A stretch of DNA of 64,000 nt from Methanosaeta sp. PtaU1.Bin112 (GCA_002067705.1 MVRL01000148.1:1-64000); one strand, 5' to 3'; shown: positions 9,001 to 18,476, counted from the stretch's first letter. Program-made: numbers and translations. Notes: a model not told the origin generated them from the sequence alone.

Positions 9001-10071
9001 ATGCTCCAAGAGGTTTATGCTCCTGCTCTGACTAAATGCACAAATGGAGACTTTGTAGTCATTGTCCCGGAATTTGCATCGAGGCGTTATGGCATCCAGC
9101 TAAGGTGCTATTGGAAAAATAATAAGACGGCTGGTGCACCTTGGGAAATGAAAGATCTCTTCGGAAATGATGTCACATCGGCTCCCGCGTTGATTCAGAG
9201 CAGTGAACCGAAAACTGATGGCCGCTTAGAGGTTGTGGTTCGTGAAAAAGGAAATGTTTTAAGACATTACTGGTGCAATCCTATTTTTAAAGAAGGCCAA
9301 GATTGGCAGTGGCAACAAGGAGATAAATTTGCTGAAAATGTCAAATCAAAACCCGCGATTGTTGAAAACCCGAACAACCGCAACATCGAGGTTGTATTTT
9401 GGGGCGTCAGCATGCTTGAAAAGCAGAAATATCAGCCTGATGTGCTACAGCAATGGTGGGGCGATAAAGCTTCTTGCCCTTCTGCTTGTCCTAAGTGGAA
9501 GCCGGGACTTTCCTCTTTTGGGGTAGACGTTGCTTCGGGTCCCTCAATGATCTATAGCACATATGGCAACTATGAAATCGTTTATTGCGATAGCAATTCT
9601 AAAATCAGGTTACTGTGGATACCAGTTGGCTTTCAAATGTGGCAGGAAGTTGGAAAACCTTTTGGAGAGAACATAGCCTCGGATCCTGTATTAATTCAGA
9701 GTGACCTAGACAATGGAACCAAGAACTTTGAAGTGATGTACCGTGATAATTTTGGCCAGTTAAGACATTGGTACCGAGATAACAATGATCCCAAAAAGCC
9801 ATGGAATCCAATACGTTCTCCTGAGAAAAGGCCAATCTGTATTGGAAATAATGTCCTGTCAGGCCCTTCATTGATCACGAGTGGAAAAGGCAACAAGGGC
9901 AACTTCGATGTTGTGGTCGTTGAGGCTTCGGACTCCTCTAATGGATATCTGATGCACTATTGGCGAGACAATGATGACCCTATTTGTAAAAAAATTCTAA
10001 TAGTTTGTCCTCCGAAATGTCCATACTGGAAATCAGAAATTATTGGGAAGTTGCCAACCATAACTTACTGA
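9001..10071 (+). CDS. Repeat protein resembling PLL-type beta-propeller lectins
   Basis: The 356-residue protein has no signal peptide. It consists of six visible repeats of about 50-60 residues, each with a core like FEVVxRExxGxLRHYWRDN, a Trp-rich turn, FGxNVxSxPxLI and a short linker. Clear copies include LRCYWKNN, VLRHYWCNP, LRHWYRDNNDP and LMHYWRDNDDP. This pattern fits the PLL/PHL fucose-binding seven-bladed propeller family or related DUF346-like repeats. The N-terminal YAPALTKC and C-terminal LPTITY could close the last blade. Ligand and cellular role are unknown. It stands alone, near IS debris, and may have been acquired by transfer. Confidence 0.6.
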   Translation: MLQEVYAPALTKCTNGDFVVIVPEFASRRYGIQLRCYWKNNKTAGAPWEMKDLFGNDVTSAPALIQSSEPKTDGRLEVVVREKGNVLRHYWCNPIFKEGQDWQWQQGDKFAENVKSKPAIVENPNNRNIEVVFWGVSMLEKQKYQPDVLQQWWGDKASCPSACPKWKPGLSSFGVDVASGPSMIYSTYGNYEIVYCDSNSKIRLLWIPVGFQMWQEVGKPFGENIASDPVLIQSDLDNGTKNFEVMYRDNFGQLRHWYRDNNDPKKPWNPIRSPEKRPICIGNNVLSGPSLITSGKGNKGNFDVVVVEASDSSNGYLMHYWRDNDDPICKKILIVCPPKCPYWKSEIIGKLPTITY

Positions 10072-10264
10072 GCATCCCATTAAGTAGGCGCTGTAGAGAA
10101 AAATCAGCTTTCGACGGATGATTCAATGGCTTCGCCGCAAAGTTGCCCAAAGAAATACCTCCTTGATCGGCCGCAAACATGCGGGCAACTAGCGGACACT
10201 TAGGTCTTCCTATGCAATGGACTGGCGAAAATGACTAAAGTACCATAGCCAATATGAAGGAAGA

Positions 10265-10626
10265 ATGCAGGGAACAGACTCAGCAATATCAGAGCAGGAC
10301 AGGATGCGAGCCGTGCGAGATGCCAGAATCCGGGAAAAGCTTGATACCGATCATGAACTTTATCGAGTGATAGACAAAAAGCCAGGGTCCGGCGTATACG
10401 AATTGCTAAATAGCTGGGGTGGTCAAGCGGCAAAGGTGTACGGTTCTGTTCGTCGGTTAAAAGAGATCACTGGATTTTAACAGAAAAAGCCGAACGATGC
10501 GGCAGATCCGTTTTGAAAGTAAAGCCGGTCGAATGGTTTGAGTTCCTGACACCGGATGAAGTTGAAGAGTTCAAAAAGATGGACTTTTGGGCAAAAGGAG
10601 CAGATCCGCCCTCCTCTTGCCAATAG
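10265..10626 (+). pseudogene. Frameshifted winged-helix DNA-binding protein
   Basis: The first frame (10265-10480) encodes a charged helix and a segment with YELLNSWGGQAAKVYGSVRRL, resembling winged-helix regulators in which a helix recognises DNA. The second frame, shifted by one base from about 10455 on, continues with WILTEKAERCGRSVLKVKP, VEWFEFLTPDEVEEFKKMDF and a stop at 10624-10626. Joined, they make one protein of about 120 residues with the normal wing and tail. The start has GAAGGA about 5 bases upstream. It is either a pseudogene or a sequencing error. Confidence 0.55.
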
Positions 10627-10641
10627 ACGCGAAATCCTTCC

Positions 10642-11928
10642 TCAGACCTTCGGCTCCAGCCTTCTTCTCACCGATTCGGCATGCGCCTTCAGGCCTTCCG
10701 CTTCCGCCAGAGTGATAATAGTATCCTCGAGCCCCAGCAGCCCCTCATCGGTTATCATCTGCACGGAGATCTTCTTGGTGAAGTGGTCTACATTCAGTCC
10801 CGAAAAGGTCCCGGCATAACCGGTGGTGGGAAGCACGTGATTGGTGCCGCTGGCATAGTCTCCTGCGGCAACGGGCGTGAACTTGCCCAGGAAAACGCTT
10901 CCCGCGTTCTGAATGTGCCTGAAGACATCCATGGGATCCCTGGTGATGATCTCCAGGTGCTCGGGCGCAAAGGCATTGCAGAAGTCCACCGCCTGATCCA
11001 TGTCGTCGGCTACGAGCACCGCGCTGTGCTCCAGGCTCTGCTCAATTATCTCACTGCGGGCTGCCGCCGGGGCCTGAATGCTCAGCTCCTCTATCACTGC
11101 GCTGGCCAGCAGGTCGTCGAGCGCCACCAGCACGGATATGGACCTGGGATCATGCTCGCCCTGGGCGATCATGTCTGCGGCGATTGCTCCCGGATCTGCG
11201 CTCCGGTCTGCCAGGATGAGAACCTCGCTCGGACCGGCGGGAAAGTCGATCTCCACGCTGCCTCTGAGAATCATCTTGGCCGCAGTGACATAGACATTTC
11301 CCGGCCCCACGACCTTCTGCACTCTGGGCAGGCTCTCCGTTCCCAGGCCCATGGCAGCTATCGCCTGAGCCCCGCCAAGCTTGTAGATCTCATCCGCTCC
11401 CGCGGTGTCGGCAGCGACCAGTGTCAGAGGGGTTATGGTGCCGTCCGCTTTGGGTGGGGTGCATACTACTATCCTGGAGACCCCGGCCACCTTAGCTGGG
11501 ATTATATTCATCAACGCAGAGCTGGGGTAAGATGCCCTTCCGCCGGGAACATAGGCGCCTACGGATTCAATGGGCACGGTCTTCTGGCCCACAGTAACGC
11601 CAGGAGCAATCTCGGCCATCCACAATTGTCGCTCCTTTTGCATCCTGTGGAACTGGTAGATGTTATCGGCAGCCGCAGAGAGAGCCTCCAAAAGCCTATC
11701 ATCCACCAGGTCATAAGCGGCCTCAATCTCCTCCTCGCTTACCATCAGATCGTCAAGGGCAGCGCCCTCAAACTTCTCTGTCAGCGCGAAGAGAGCCTCG
11801 TCTCCTTTATTTTCCACTTCCAAAATGATTTCGTTGACCGCAGCGAGCACCTCGGAGATGCCCACATCCCTAGAGAGAAGGGCTCCTAGCTCTTCGCCGT
11901 TCAACTCTCTTAACATTTTAGTAATCAT
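10642..11928 (-). CDS. hisD: Histidinol dehydrogenase
   Basis: The 428-residue enzyme carries out the last two NAD-dependent oxidations of histidine synthesis, from histidinol to histidine. Family motifs are VPGGRASYPSSALMN (about 128-142), VVGPGNVYVTAAK, DFPAGPSEVLILAD, AQGEHDPRS (zinc/catalytic His region), FAPEHLEI and GDYASGTNHVLPT. Length is standard. The ATG at 11928 is preceded by GGAGGGG with about 7 bases spacing. It is the last gene of a minus-strand run behind DNA ligase, homoserine dehydrogenase and the ACT protein. Confidence 0.96.
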   Translation of the reverse strand: MITKMLRELNGEELGALLSRDVGISEVLAAVNEIILEVENKGDEALFALTEKFEGAALDDLMVSEEEIEAAYDLVDDRLLEALSAAADNIYQFHRMQKERQLWMAEIAPGVTVGQKTVPIESVGAYVPGGRASYPSSALMNIIPAKVAGVSRIVVCTPPKADGTITPLTLVAADTAGADEIYKLGGAQAIAAMGLGTESLPRVQKVVGPGNVYVTAAKMILRGSVEIDFPAGPSEVLILADRSADPGAIAADMIAQGEHDPRSISVLVALDDLLASAVIEELSIQAPAAARSEIIEQSLEHSAVLVADDMDQAVDFCNAFAPEHLEIITRDPMDVFRHIQNAGSVFLGKFTPVAAGDYASGTNHVLPTTGYAGTFSGLNVDHFTKKISVQMITDEGLLGLEDTIITLAEAEGLKAHAESVRRRLEPKV

Positions 11929-11941
11929 CTATTATCCCCTC

Positions 11942-13618
11942 CTATGGAATTACCCTGCCCCTCTGACCCCTGTAGAGGGAGACCACCCGCTCCAGACTGT
12001 CCGCCTCCTCCAGAGACTTGTCGTATCTCACGGCAACCATCCTGGGAAAACGAAGAGCATATCCGGATGAGTAGTTGGGACTCTTTTGGATCTCCTCGTA
12101 GGCCACCTCGAAGATCACCGCTGGCTTGATCTCCACTTCCATGCCCTTTTCCAGAACAATCAGCTCCCTGAACATCTCTGTCAGCTCAGCCAGAGACTCA
12201 TCAGTAAATCCCGTAGCCACAAAGCCCATATCCAGGAGATTGCCGGTGGCAGCATCCTGGCATCCCAGTCGATAGGATCCCAGCAGGCTCGCTCTGCGGC
12301 CCTCGCCCCACTTTGCCCCTATTACTACCAGATCGAGCGTCTCCATGACCGGCTTGATCTTCAGCCAGTTCTTTCCTCTCTTTCCCGGCGCGTAGACCGA
12401 GGCGGGATTCTTCAGGATAATCCCTTCGTGTCCTGCGGCTAAGGCCTGACGGTAGATCTCCTCAGCAGCTTCTTTGCTTGCCGAGACAACCTGATCTGCG
12501 AGAATGCCCGGATCGGCAATCTTTTCCAGGAGATCTCGTCTCTCTCTAAGGGGCAGATCGGTTACGCTCCTGCCATCAAGATAGATAAGATCGAAGAGAA
12601 AGAGCCGCAATGGTATCCTGGCGGCAAGCTTTTCAACATTGTATTTTCTGCGGAATCTTTTCAGGATGTCCTGGAAAGCCATTGGCCGGCCGTCCTTGCC
12701 TATGGCCACTGCTTCCCCGTCCAGTATGGCGCTCTGGGCCCTGATCTCTTTAGCAGTCTGGACGATCTCAGGTAAAGATGCCGTCACGTTCTCCAGCCTG
12801 CGGGAAAAGATCCACACATGATCTGCATCTTTATGAATCTGCACCCGAGCACCATCATACTTCCATTCGATGGCTGCGGTGCCGATCTCCCCTAACGCGG
12901 AAGCGATGCTCTCGCCAAGCTGAGCGAGCATCATCTTGATGGGCCGATGGATCATGATAGATAATTCTGCCAGAGTGCCCCGCCTGGCATTGACCGCTAC
13001 CAGTCCCATATCGTTGGTGAGGTTGTAGGCCTGCTCGACCCTCTCAGCGTCCGCCCCTATCTCGTGGAACGCCAGGGCGATGGCATCGCGCATGCCTCCT
13101 TCGCCAATGCCTATTCTCATGTCCTCGATAGCCAGGCGGGCGATGTATCTCGCCTCCAAGGGGCTGGCCAGGCTGAAGAGATATTGCAGGTTCTTGACCT
13201 TGATATCCTGGCTCTTCTTGCCGGAAGCGCGAGCTACTGCCATAAATCTTTCAGAAACGTCGGCGATGGAGAGCGGCCGGGATTCCTGAAAGGCGGCAAA
13301 TCCGATGGGCCTTCTTTTCTCCACAACGCCTGCGGCAACCAATCCCGGATCGCCGGTGGCCCGCAGCATCTCTCCGATCTGCTCGGTCGAGCAGCCGCAG
13401 GCTTTCGAAAGGGCCTCGTAGAGTATGCTTGGCCCCACACCCATCGCCAGGCTCTGGCTGGGGGGAAAGATGGTGCCCATTACATAGCTGCAGGCGACTG
13501 ACAGCTCAGGCTCATCCAGGCTCGAAAGGAATGCTGCGACTAGGTTGATCTTCTCAAGTGAGCCTGCTGTCGCCTCGACCTTCTGACAGAGCTCTGCAAA
13601 GGCAAGAAAGCTGGTCAT
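11942..13618 (-). CDS. lig: ATP-dependent DNA ligase
   Basis: The 558-residue replicative/repair ligase seals nicks through an enzyme-adenylate intermediate. The N-terminal DNA-binding domain (about 1-200) is followed by motif I EWKYDGARVQIH, whose Lys is the adenylated residue, motif III FLFDLIYLDG, motif IV HEGIILKNP, motif V KNWLKIKP, and the OB domain with ATGFTDE and PNYSSGYALRFPRMVAVR. Length matches archaeal ligases. It begins directly after the stop of hom with no gap. Confidence 0.96.
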   Translation of the reverse strand: MTSFLAFAELCQKVEATAGSLEKINLVAAFLSSLDEPELSVACSYVMGTIFPPSQSLAMGVGPSILYEALSKACGCSTEQIGEMLRATGDPGLVAAGVVEKRRPIGFAAFQESRPLSIADVSERFMAVARASGKKSQDIKVKNLQYLFSLASPLEARYIARLAIEDMRIGIGEGGMRDAIALAFHEIGADAERVEQAYNLTNDMGLVAVNARRGTLAELSIMIHRPIKMMLAQLGESIASALGEIGTAAIEWKYDGARVQIHKDADHVWIFSRRLENVTASLPEIVQTAKEIRAQSAILDGEAVAIGKDGRPMAFQDILKRFRRKYNVEKLAARIPLRLFLFDLIYLDGRSVTDLPLRERRDLLEKIADPGILADQVVSASKEAAEEIYRQALAAGHEGIILKNPASVYAPGKRGKNWLKIKPVMETLDLVVIGAKWGEGRRASLLGSYRLGCQDAATGNLLDMGFVATGFTDESLAELTEMFRELIVLEKGMEVEIKPAVIFEVAYEEIQKSPNYSSGYALRFPRMVAVRYDKSLEEADSLERVVSLYRGQRGRVIP

Positions 13619-14626
13619 TTAGAATATGGCGTCAATGCGTTTCGTCCGGTAGATGCTTATGATGTCGGTCAGAATGGCGGAAGCCGTCTCGATGGACCCG
13701 GCACCAAGACCGGTTACGGTTATGGTCCCGGATAGATCGGTATAGATCGCTGCGGAGTTCAGTGTTCCGGAGACCGCTATGGGGCTTCCCAGAGGGACAA
13801 GTGTGGGCCGAACTGTAAGAGCAGGCACATCGCCGATGAGCTTGATGGCATATCCGCGTTTCTTGGCCAGGGCCAGGGCTTCGGGCGTGACCCCGGTAAT
13901 GCCGGTGACATCCACATCGCTGTATTTAACGTTCATGTCGAATAGCGAATTGGCCAGGATCACTACCTTTCCTGCCGTGTCCACTCCCTCAACATCATAG
14001 CTCGGGTCGGCCTCGGCGATTCCCATATCCTGGGCCTCGCTCAGAGCATGGGTGTAGGGTATGCCTTCTTCGGTCATGCGGGTGAGGATGTAGTTGCAGG
14101 TGCCGTTGAATATCCCACGGATGCCGAAGATGGTATTGCCAACCAGAGTGCGTTCCACCAGGCTGATGAGGGGCATGGTGCCGCCCACTGTGGCCTCGAA
14201 CTTCATCATCACGCCGTTGTCCTCAGCCAGCTTCTTCAAGCGGCTGTAGGAGACCACCAGCGGTCCCTTGTTGGAGGTAACGACGTGCTTGCCGCTGGAG
14301 AGGGCCGCTTCCATGTGACCGAGACCAGGCTGGCCGTGTACGATGTTGGTGGGAGTGACCTCTATAACCAGGTCAGAGTCGATGGCGGATATGGCCTCTT
14401 TGCCCTTCATGCTGCTGGTGGCCAGATTTGCCAGGGTCTTCTCTGCCAAGATCTTCTCCGCATCCACACCATCTTCAGCGATTACCGTTCCGGTGTGGTC
14501 GGTGACGCTGATCAGCTTAGCATTTAGACCCATATCCCTGAGCATCTTCTTCTTTCGGCTGAGCACATCGACTACGCCGTGGCCGACGATACCGTAGCCC
14601 ACCAGGGAGATCTTGATATCCCTCAT
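13619..14626 (-). CDS. hom: Homoserine dehydrogenase
   Basis: The 335-residue enzyme reduces aspartate semialdehyde to homoserine for threonine and methionine synthesis. The NAD(P)-binding motif VGYGIVGHGVV is at residues 9-19, HVVTSNKGPL near 114-123 and the homoserine-binding stretch GIFNGTCNYILTRM near 170-183. There is no C-terminal ACT domain; a separate ACT protein is encoded just upstream, so regulation may be in trans. GGAGGCG precedes the start. It abuts the ligase gene. Confidence 0.95.
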   Translation of the reverse strand: MRDIKISLVGYGIVGHGVVDVLSRKKKMLRDMGLNAKLISVTDHTGTVIAEDGVDAEKILAEKTLANLATSSMKGKEAISAIDSDLVIEVTPTNIVHGQPGLGHMEAALSSGKHVVTSNKGPLVVSYSRLKKLAEDNGVMMKFEATVGGTMPLISLVERTLVGNTIFGIRGIFNGTCNYILTRMTEEGIPYTHALSEAQDMGIAEADPSYDVEGVDTAGKVVILANSLFDMNVKYSDVDVTGITGVTPEALALAKKRGYAIKLIGDVPALTVRPTLVPLGSPIAVSGTLNSAAIYTDLSGTITVTGLGAGSIETASAILTDIISIYRTKRIDAIF

Positions 14627-14628
14627 AT

Positions 14629-15135
14629 TCAGAGCGCCTCCGCTTCTATCGGTTCAATGACAAGCAGCTTCTTTTCAGCCCCTACTTCTCGCAGGATGGC
14701 CAGTGCCTTCTGGATCTCGGCCTTGCCGGTAGCGCGGATCTTGAGATATGCGGAGGATGGCTCCTCCACTCCGGTCATGGTCAAAGAGACATCCATTACC
14801 TCGGCAAATCCTGTGGAATCGATGCGGTTTACGGTATCTCCGAGATCGCTGTGCAGAACGTGGCCTACCAGCACTACAGAGACCGCCTCAATGAGGCGGT
14901 CCTCGCCTGATCTGACCACTGAGATGCCGCTCTCCTTGAGCTTGGCATTGACGGAATCGATCTTGCTGCGGTCCATCTCGACCACGAAGCGAACCGGAAT
15001 CATGCCGCGCGGTGTCTTTCTGTCCCTGTGATGAACCACGCTGATGATGTTGGCTTTATTGTCCCTAAAGGGCTGCAGAGCCAGGAGAAGCTGACCTGGT
15101 ACATCCTGCAGCTCTAAATCCATGGAAAGTCGCAT
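14629..15135 (-). CDS. ACT domain protein upstream of homoserine dehydrogenase
   Basis: About 168 residues. The N-terminal ACT domain (about 4-75) is seen in DLELQDVPGQLLLALQPFR and IISVVHHRD; the C-terminal half has a second ACT-like arrangement. The ATG at 15135 is chosen over the one at 15147 because GAGGA lies 6 bases before it. The gene ends 2 bases before hom and is conserved beside hom in methanogens. It probably binds an amino acid and controls homoserine dehydrogenase by feedback (inference from context). Confidence 0.85.
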   Translation of the reverse strand: MRLSMDLELQDVPGQLLLALQPFRDNKANIISVVHHRDRKTPRGMIPVRFVVEMDRSKIDSVNAKLKESGISVVRSGEDRLIEAVSVVLVGHVLHSDLGDTVNRIDSTGFAEVMDVSLTMTGVEEPSSAYLKIRATGKAEIQKALAILREVGAEKKLLVIEPIEAEAL

Positions 15136-15215
15136 AGCATTCCTCATAATATGATAGGGGTGTGGTTTATGTGATGGGAAATAAAGGTTGTGCAGATCTG
15201 CTCAGACAGGTATGC

Positions 15216-16244
15216 TCATGCCAAACTCTTTGCCTGATCCTCTGTCATCACACGAAAGATCCCGGTCACTACTCCGATCATCGCCGGAGCAAGGAAGAAA
15301 CCGGCAACTCCAGCGACAAGACCCCCGCCCAGAAAAGCAAGCAGAACCAGCAGTGGATGAAGCTTTGACCTGGTGTAGACGATGTAAGGACGGATGACCA
15401 GCTCAGCGACATGAACAAGAATCGAGGCGGCCAGGAAGAAGAGCCCGGCATCCAGGGGGCCGATCTCGATATACCGGCCTATCGCCGTAGGTATGAAGAC
15501 CAGCCAGGTGAGAAAAGGAACCATTCCCGCCAGAAAGACTATGCTGGCCATGGCAAAGGGCCTGGGAACCTCAAATATGTAAAAGATGGCGACAGAGGTT
15601 ATCCCTCCCACTATGGCGGTGTAGATGCTGCCCATATAAATACCGCAAAGGATGCTATCGATTCTCGCCAGACAGCGCATCTCAAAGCTGCCCTCATCAA
15701 GACTTAAAAACGCCCTTACTGCCTGGCTGAGACGCTCTCCATCGAGCAATAAAAAGTAGCAAACGCAAAAAGCAATCAAGAAATTGATTATGCCCAGGGT
15801 TATGGTCGATCCCAAGCTGAAGACCGGCAGGCTGGCCAGGAGATGAAAGCTCATTGCCATAATATTTGCCATCCCGCGAGATATCTCATCCAGTATCGCC
15901 TGAGGAATATGAACTTTGGAGACCAGCTCAAAGATGAGAGATACAATAACACTCTCATGGCTCTCCAGCCATCTGATCTGGTTGGACATCTCGATGACTC
16001 CTGCGGCAAAGATTGCAGATAGGGGAACGACAATGCAGACGATGGCTCCCAGGGAACCAATGCGCCTGTTTCTTCCGAACAGATCTCGCACCGGCCTGCC
16101 CACGTAGGCGAAGACGAGTCCCAGAACAAGGCCATCGAGAAGCGGCCAGATGTAGTAAGAGAGCAGGAGAACCAGAGCTATAGTGAAGAAGAGTGTCCAG
16201 TTTTTCCGATCCAGGTGAATTGGCAGAGGCATATCAAGCGGCAT
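15216..16244 (-). CDS. AI-2E family (UPF0118) membrane transporter
   Basis: The 342-residue polytopic membrane protein has about eight hydrophobic segments and the family features: N-terminal pair of helices (WTLFFTIALVLLLSYYIWPLL), a central soluble stretch, and a C-terminal region with FLTWLVFIPTAI and VIRPYIVYTRSKLHPLLVLLAFLGGG. Members include the putative AI-2 exporter TqsA and Na+/H+ antiporter-like proteins. Substrate unknown here. It lies 80 bases upstream of the ACT gene on the same strand. Confidence 0.88.
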   Translation of the reverse strand: MPLDMPLPIHLDRKNWTLFFTIALVLLLSYYIWPLLDGLVLGLVFAYVGRPVRDLFGRNRRIGSLGAIVCIVVPLSAIFAAGVIEMSNQIRWLESHESVIVSLIFELVSKVHIPQAILDEISRGMANIMAMSFHLLASLPVFSLGSTITLGIINFLIAFCVCYFLLLDGERLSQAVRAFLSLDEGSFEMRCLARIDSILCGIYMGSIYTAIVGGITSVAIFYIFEVPRPFAMASIVFLAGMVPFLTWLVFIPTAIGRYIEIGPLDAGLFFLAASILVHVAELVIRPYIVYTRSKLHPLLVLLAFLGGGLVAGVAGFFLAPAMIGVVTGIFRVMTEDQAKSLA

Positions 16245-16374
16245 GAATCAATCTGCCATTATCCCTGGCAGGATATCAAACTTTGGGATAGCCAGGTTGT
16301 ATTTTCACCCAAAATTAATGGCAAATTCCCGGCAGCAGGACGGGAAGATTGCCTTTTCAAGAATCCCTCTTCAT

Positions 16375-16791
16375 CTATACCCCGGGAAGCGAATCCCCTG
16401 GATTTTGCGGCGTTGTTCCAGGTACTGCGCCAATCCAGGTGTAATAGGAATCCGCAGGATAGCCAAGAATTCTTCCGCTGGCATCAGGCTTCAATACTCC
16501 GGTGCTTGTGGACTTCAGCCCAACGGCGATGGGCGAGAGCATGAACTCATTCATCAAGGCCTGATTATTGCCAAAGGCCTCCCAAAGGAACTTATTATAA
16601 TTTTCCAGATATGTATTGAATTGCCCGGCAGCCTCAGTTACGTATTGGCCTCTCCCATGATATTCGCCCATAAACAGTCCGATCTTCAGCCCATTGGCCA
16701 CTCCTTTCTGGTAATCGGTCATCTCGCCGAAGGCGGGAGCCGCGGCCAATATGAGCATGATTAAGACGGCTACCGCCGCGATCAGCTTCAT
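16375..16791 (-). CDS. Exported hypothetical protein
   Basis: The 138-residue protein begins with a signal peptide (hydrophobic core VAVLIMLILAAAPAF, likely cut after Ala-Phe-Gly). The mature part contains DYQKGVANGLKIGLFMGEY and IGAVPGTTPQNPGDSLPGV at the C-terminus. No known domain recognised. It may be a small cell-envelope or sheath-associated protein; that is inference only. Confidence 0.65.
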   Translation of the reverse strand: MKLIAAVAVLIMLILAAAPAFGEMTDYQKGVANGLKIGLFMGEYHGRGQYVTEAAGQFNTYLENYNKFLWEAFGNNQALMNEFMLSPIAVGLKSTSTGVLKPDASGRILGYPADSYYTWIGAVPGTTPQNPGDSLPGV

Positions 16792-16856
16792 CCTATCTCA
16801 TCTCCAATAGATCTGCATTATGCCATAAGCTTTTAGCTTTTCTGTTCAGAAGCAAT

Positions 16857-16878
16857 GAAAAAAGCAAAAACAGAAAAA
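16857..16878 (-). terminator. Poly-T terminator of the symporter gene
   Basis: On the minus strand three T-runs (opposite A-tracts at 16858-16863, 16866-16870 and 16873-16877) begin 6 bases after the symporter stop. Clustered T-tracts without a hairpin are the typical archaeal terminator. Confidence 0.55.
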
Positions 16879-16883
16879 GGATT

Positions 16884-18470
16884 TTATTTAACACCTCGGA
16901 AGCATTCCGCCAGGTGTTTGTCTCTTGGACCTTTTGTCATCAGGCTCACGATAACCGTTGCAAGGATCGCCATCGGCAGAGCTACTAATATCGGATCTAC
17001 CACCGGCCAGGGCATGGATGCTATCAGCACATCCCTGCCAAAGAGCATCTTGCAGATCCCCAGTGGCACTGCCTCGGCTTTATGGATGAATAGATACCAG
17101 AATACGGTCACGGCAGTGCCGGTGATAAGTCCGGCGATGGCACCGGCTTTGGTGGCTCGCTTCCAGTAGAGTGCACTGGTGTACATGGGCAGGAAGGCAG
17201 CTGCGCACAGGCCGAAGAAGATGGCCGTGCCGCGGGCGATGATGTTTTCCGGCAGGATATAGCCAAGGGTTACGGCGATGATCATGGCAGCAATTATCCC
17301 CATCCTGGTGACCAGTATCGACTTGCCTCCTTTTTTATGGGTTAGCGTCTCATAAATATCCCTGCCGATGGCGCTTCCCTGGGTATGGAACTGAGAGCTT
17401 GAGGTAGACATGGCTGCCGCAAGAAGAGTGAGCATGAACAGGTAGACAAACCACTCCGGAGTGGCAGCGTTGATGTAGATGGGAATTATGCTGTCAGCGT
17501 TGCCCGCAGCAACATTAATGGATATGTTTCCCAGCTTTTGCATAAAGTAGACGTTGGATAGAGCGCCCACAGTGAATGCTACGCCAGTCATCATTAATAT
17601 GAATATGCCGCCGATCAGAACTCCCCGGTTAAGCTCCCGGTTGGACTTGACGGTCATGAATCGCACTACGAGTTGGGGCATCGCCAGAACCCCTATCCCG
17701 ACGCCCAGCACTATCGTGGAGACCAGCGTCCACCACCAGGTGCTCCCCAGTACCGGCATTGCCGTCCAGCCGGCATGCCCAAGGGCGGCAAGCTTGGCAG
17801 GAACCAGATTCGCCATATCTGTGAGAGCCTGATGGGCAGGAACGATTCCACTCAGATGGGAATAGGTCATGAAGAGCAAGAAGACCATGCCCACAAACAT
17901 GATGGTCCCCTGCATGGCATCGGTGTACATGACCCCGCGCAGGCCGCCCCAGATCACATATGCGGCTATTATTACCGAGTAGACGAGAAGCGCCACATCA
18001 AAGTCGATGGCAAGAGTTGTCTCCATAAATCGGGCCGCCCCAATAAGAACCACCGAAGCATAAAGAGGCATCCCGAGAAATATCACAATGCCGCTGAAAT
18101 ACTGGATGAACCGGCTGTCGAACCTCTTTCCCAGAAGCTCAGGGAAGGTCATGGCATTGAGATTGTGGCCGATCTTGCGGGTTCGCTTGCCATAGAGGAT
18201 GAAGGCTATGAAGATGCCCACGAAGATGTTCAGGAATGTCAGCCATAGCAGGCCCATGCCGAAGAGGCCGGCGTTGCCACCGAATCCGACGATGGCTGAG
18301 GTGCTGATGAAGGTGGCACCGTAGCTCATGGCCATGATGTAGGGATGGGTCTTTCTTCCGGCCACCAGGTAGCCCTCTGAGTCCTTGGTTGATTTCCAGC
18401 CTCTGTAGCCCAGATAGAGAGTGGCAAGAAGATAAATTAAAATGATAATATTAAGAAGAAGAAGATTCAT
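16884..18470 (-). CDS. Sodium:solute symporter (SSS family)
   Basis: The 528-residue membrane protein has about 13 transmembrane segments. SSS hallmarks are YLVAGRKTHPYIMAMSYGATFISTSAIVGF at the N-terminus, YVIWGGLRGVMYTDAMQG (about 168-185) and LAAAMSTSSSQFHTQGSAIGRDIY in the sodium-site region. The family takes up organic acids, amino acids or sugars with Na+. In an acetate-using methanogen, a monocarboxylate such as acetate is a plausible substrate, but no substrate residue is diagnostic here. It is co-transcribed with the small accessory protein 6 bases upstream. Confidence 0.9.
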   Translation of the reverse strand: MNLLLLNIIILIYLLATLYLGYRGWKSTKDSEGYLVAGRKTHPYIMAMSYGATFISTSAIVGFGGNAGLFGMGLLWLTFLNIFVGIFIAFILYGKRTRKIGHNLNAMTFPELLGKRFDSRFIQYFSGIVIFLGMPLYASVVLIGAARFMETTLAIDFDVALLVYSVIIAAYVIWGGLRGVMYTDAMQGTIMFVGMVFLLFMTYSHLSGIVPAHQALTDMANLVPAKLAALGHAGWTAMPVLGSTWWWTLVSTIVLGVGIGVLAMPQLVVRFMTVKSNRELNRGVLIGGIFILMMTGVAFTVGALSNVYFMQKLGNISINVAAGNADSIIPIYINAATPEWFVYLFMLTLLAAAMSTSSSQFHTQGSAIGRDIYETLTHKKGGKSILVTRMGIIAAMIIAVTLGYILPENIIARGTAIFFGLCAAAFLPMYTSALYWKRATKAGAIAGLITGTAVTVFWYLFIHKAEAVPLGICKMLFGRDVLIASMPWPVVDPILVALPMAILATVIVSLMTKGPRDKHLAECFRGVK

Positions 18471-18476
18471 AGAGAA

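Noticed and set aside
8772-9035. An 87-codon frame overlapping the start of the lectin-like gene
   Set aside because: No ribosome site, low-complexity end, and the overlapping frame has clear repeats.
10681-11889. A 402-codon open frame on the plus strand across hisD
   Set aside because: It is antisense to hisD, which shows all family motifs. The plus-strand translation has no recognisable domain and no ribosome site.
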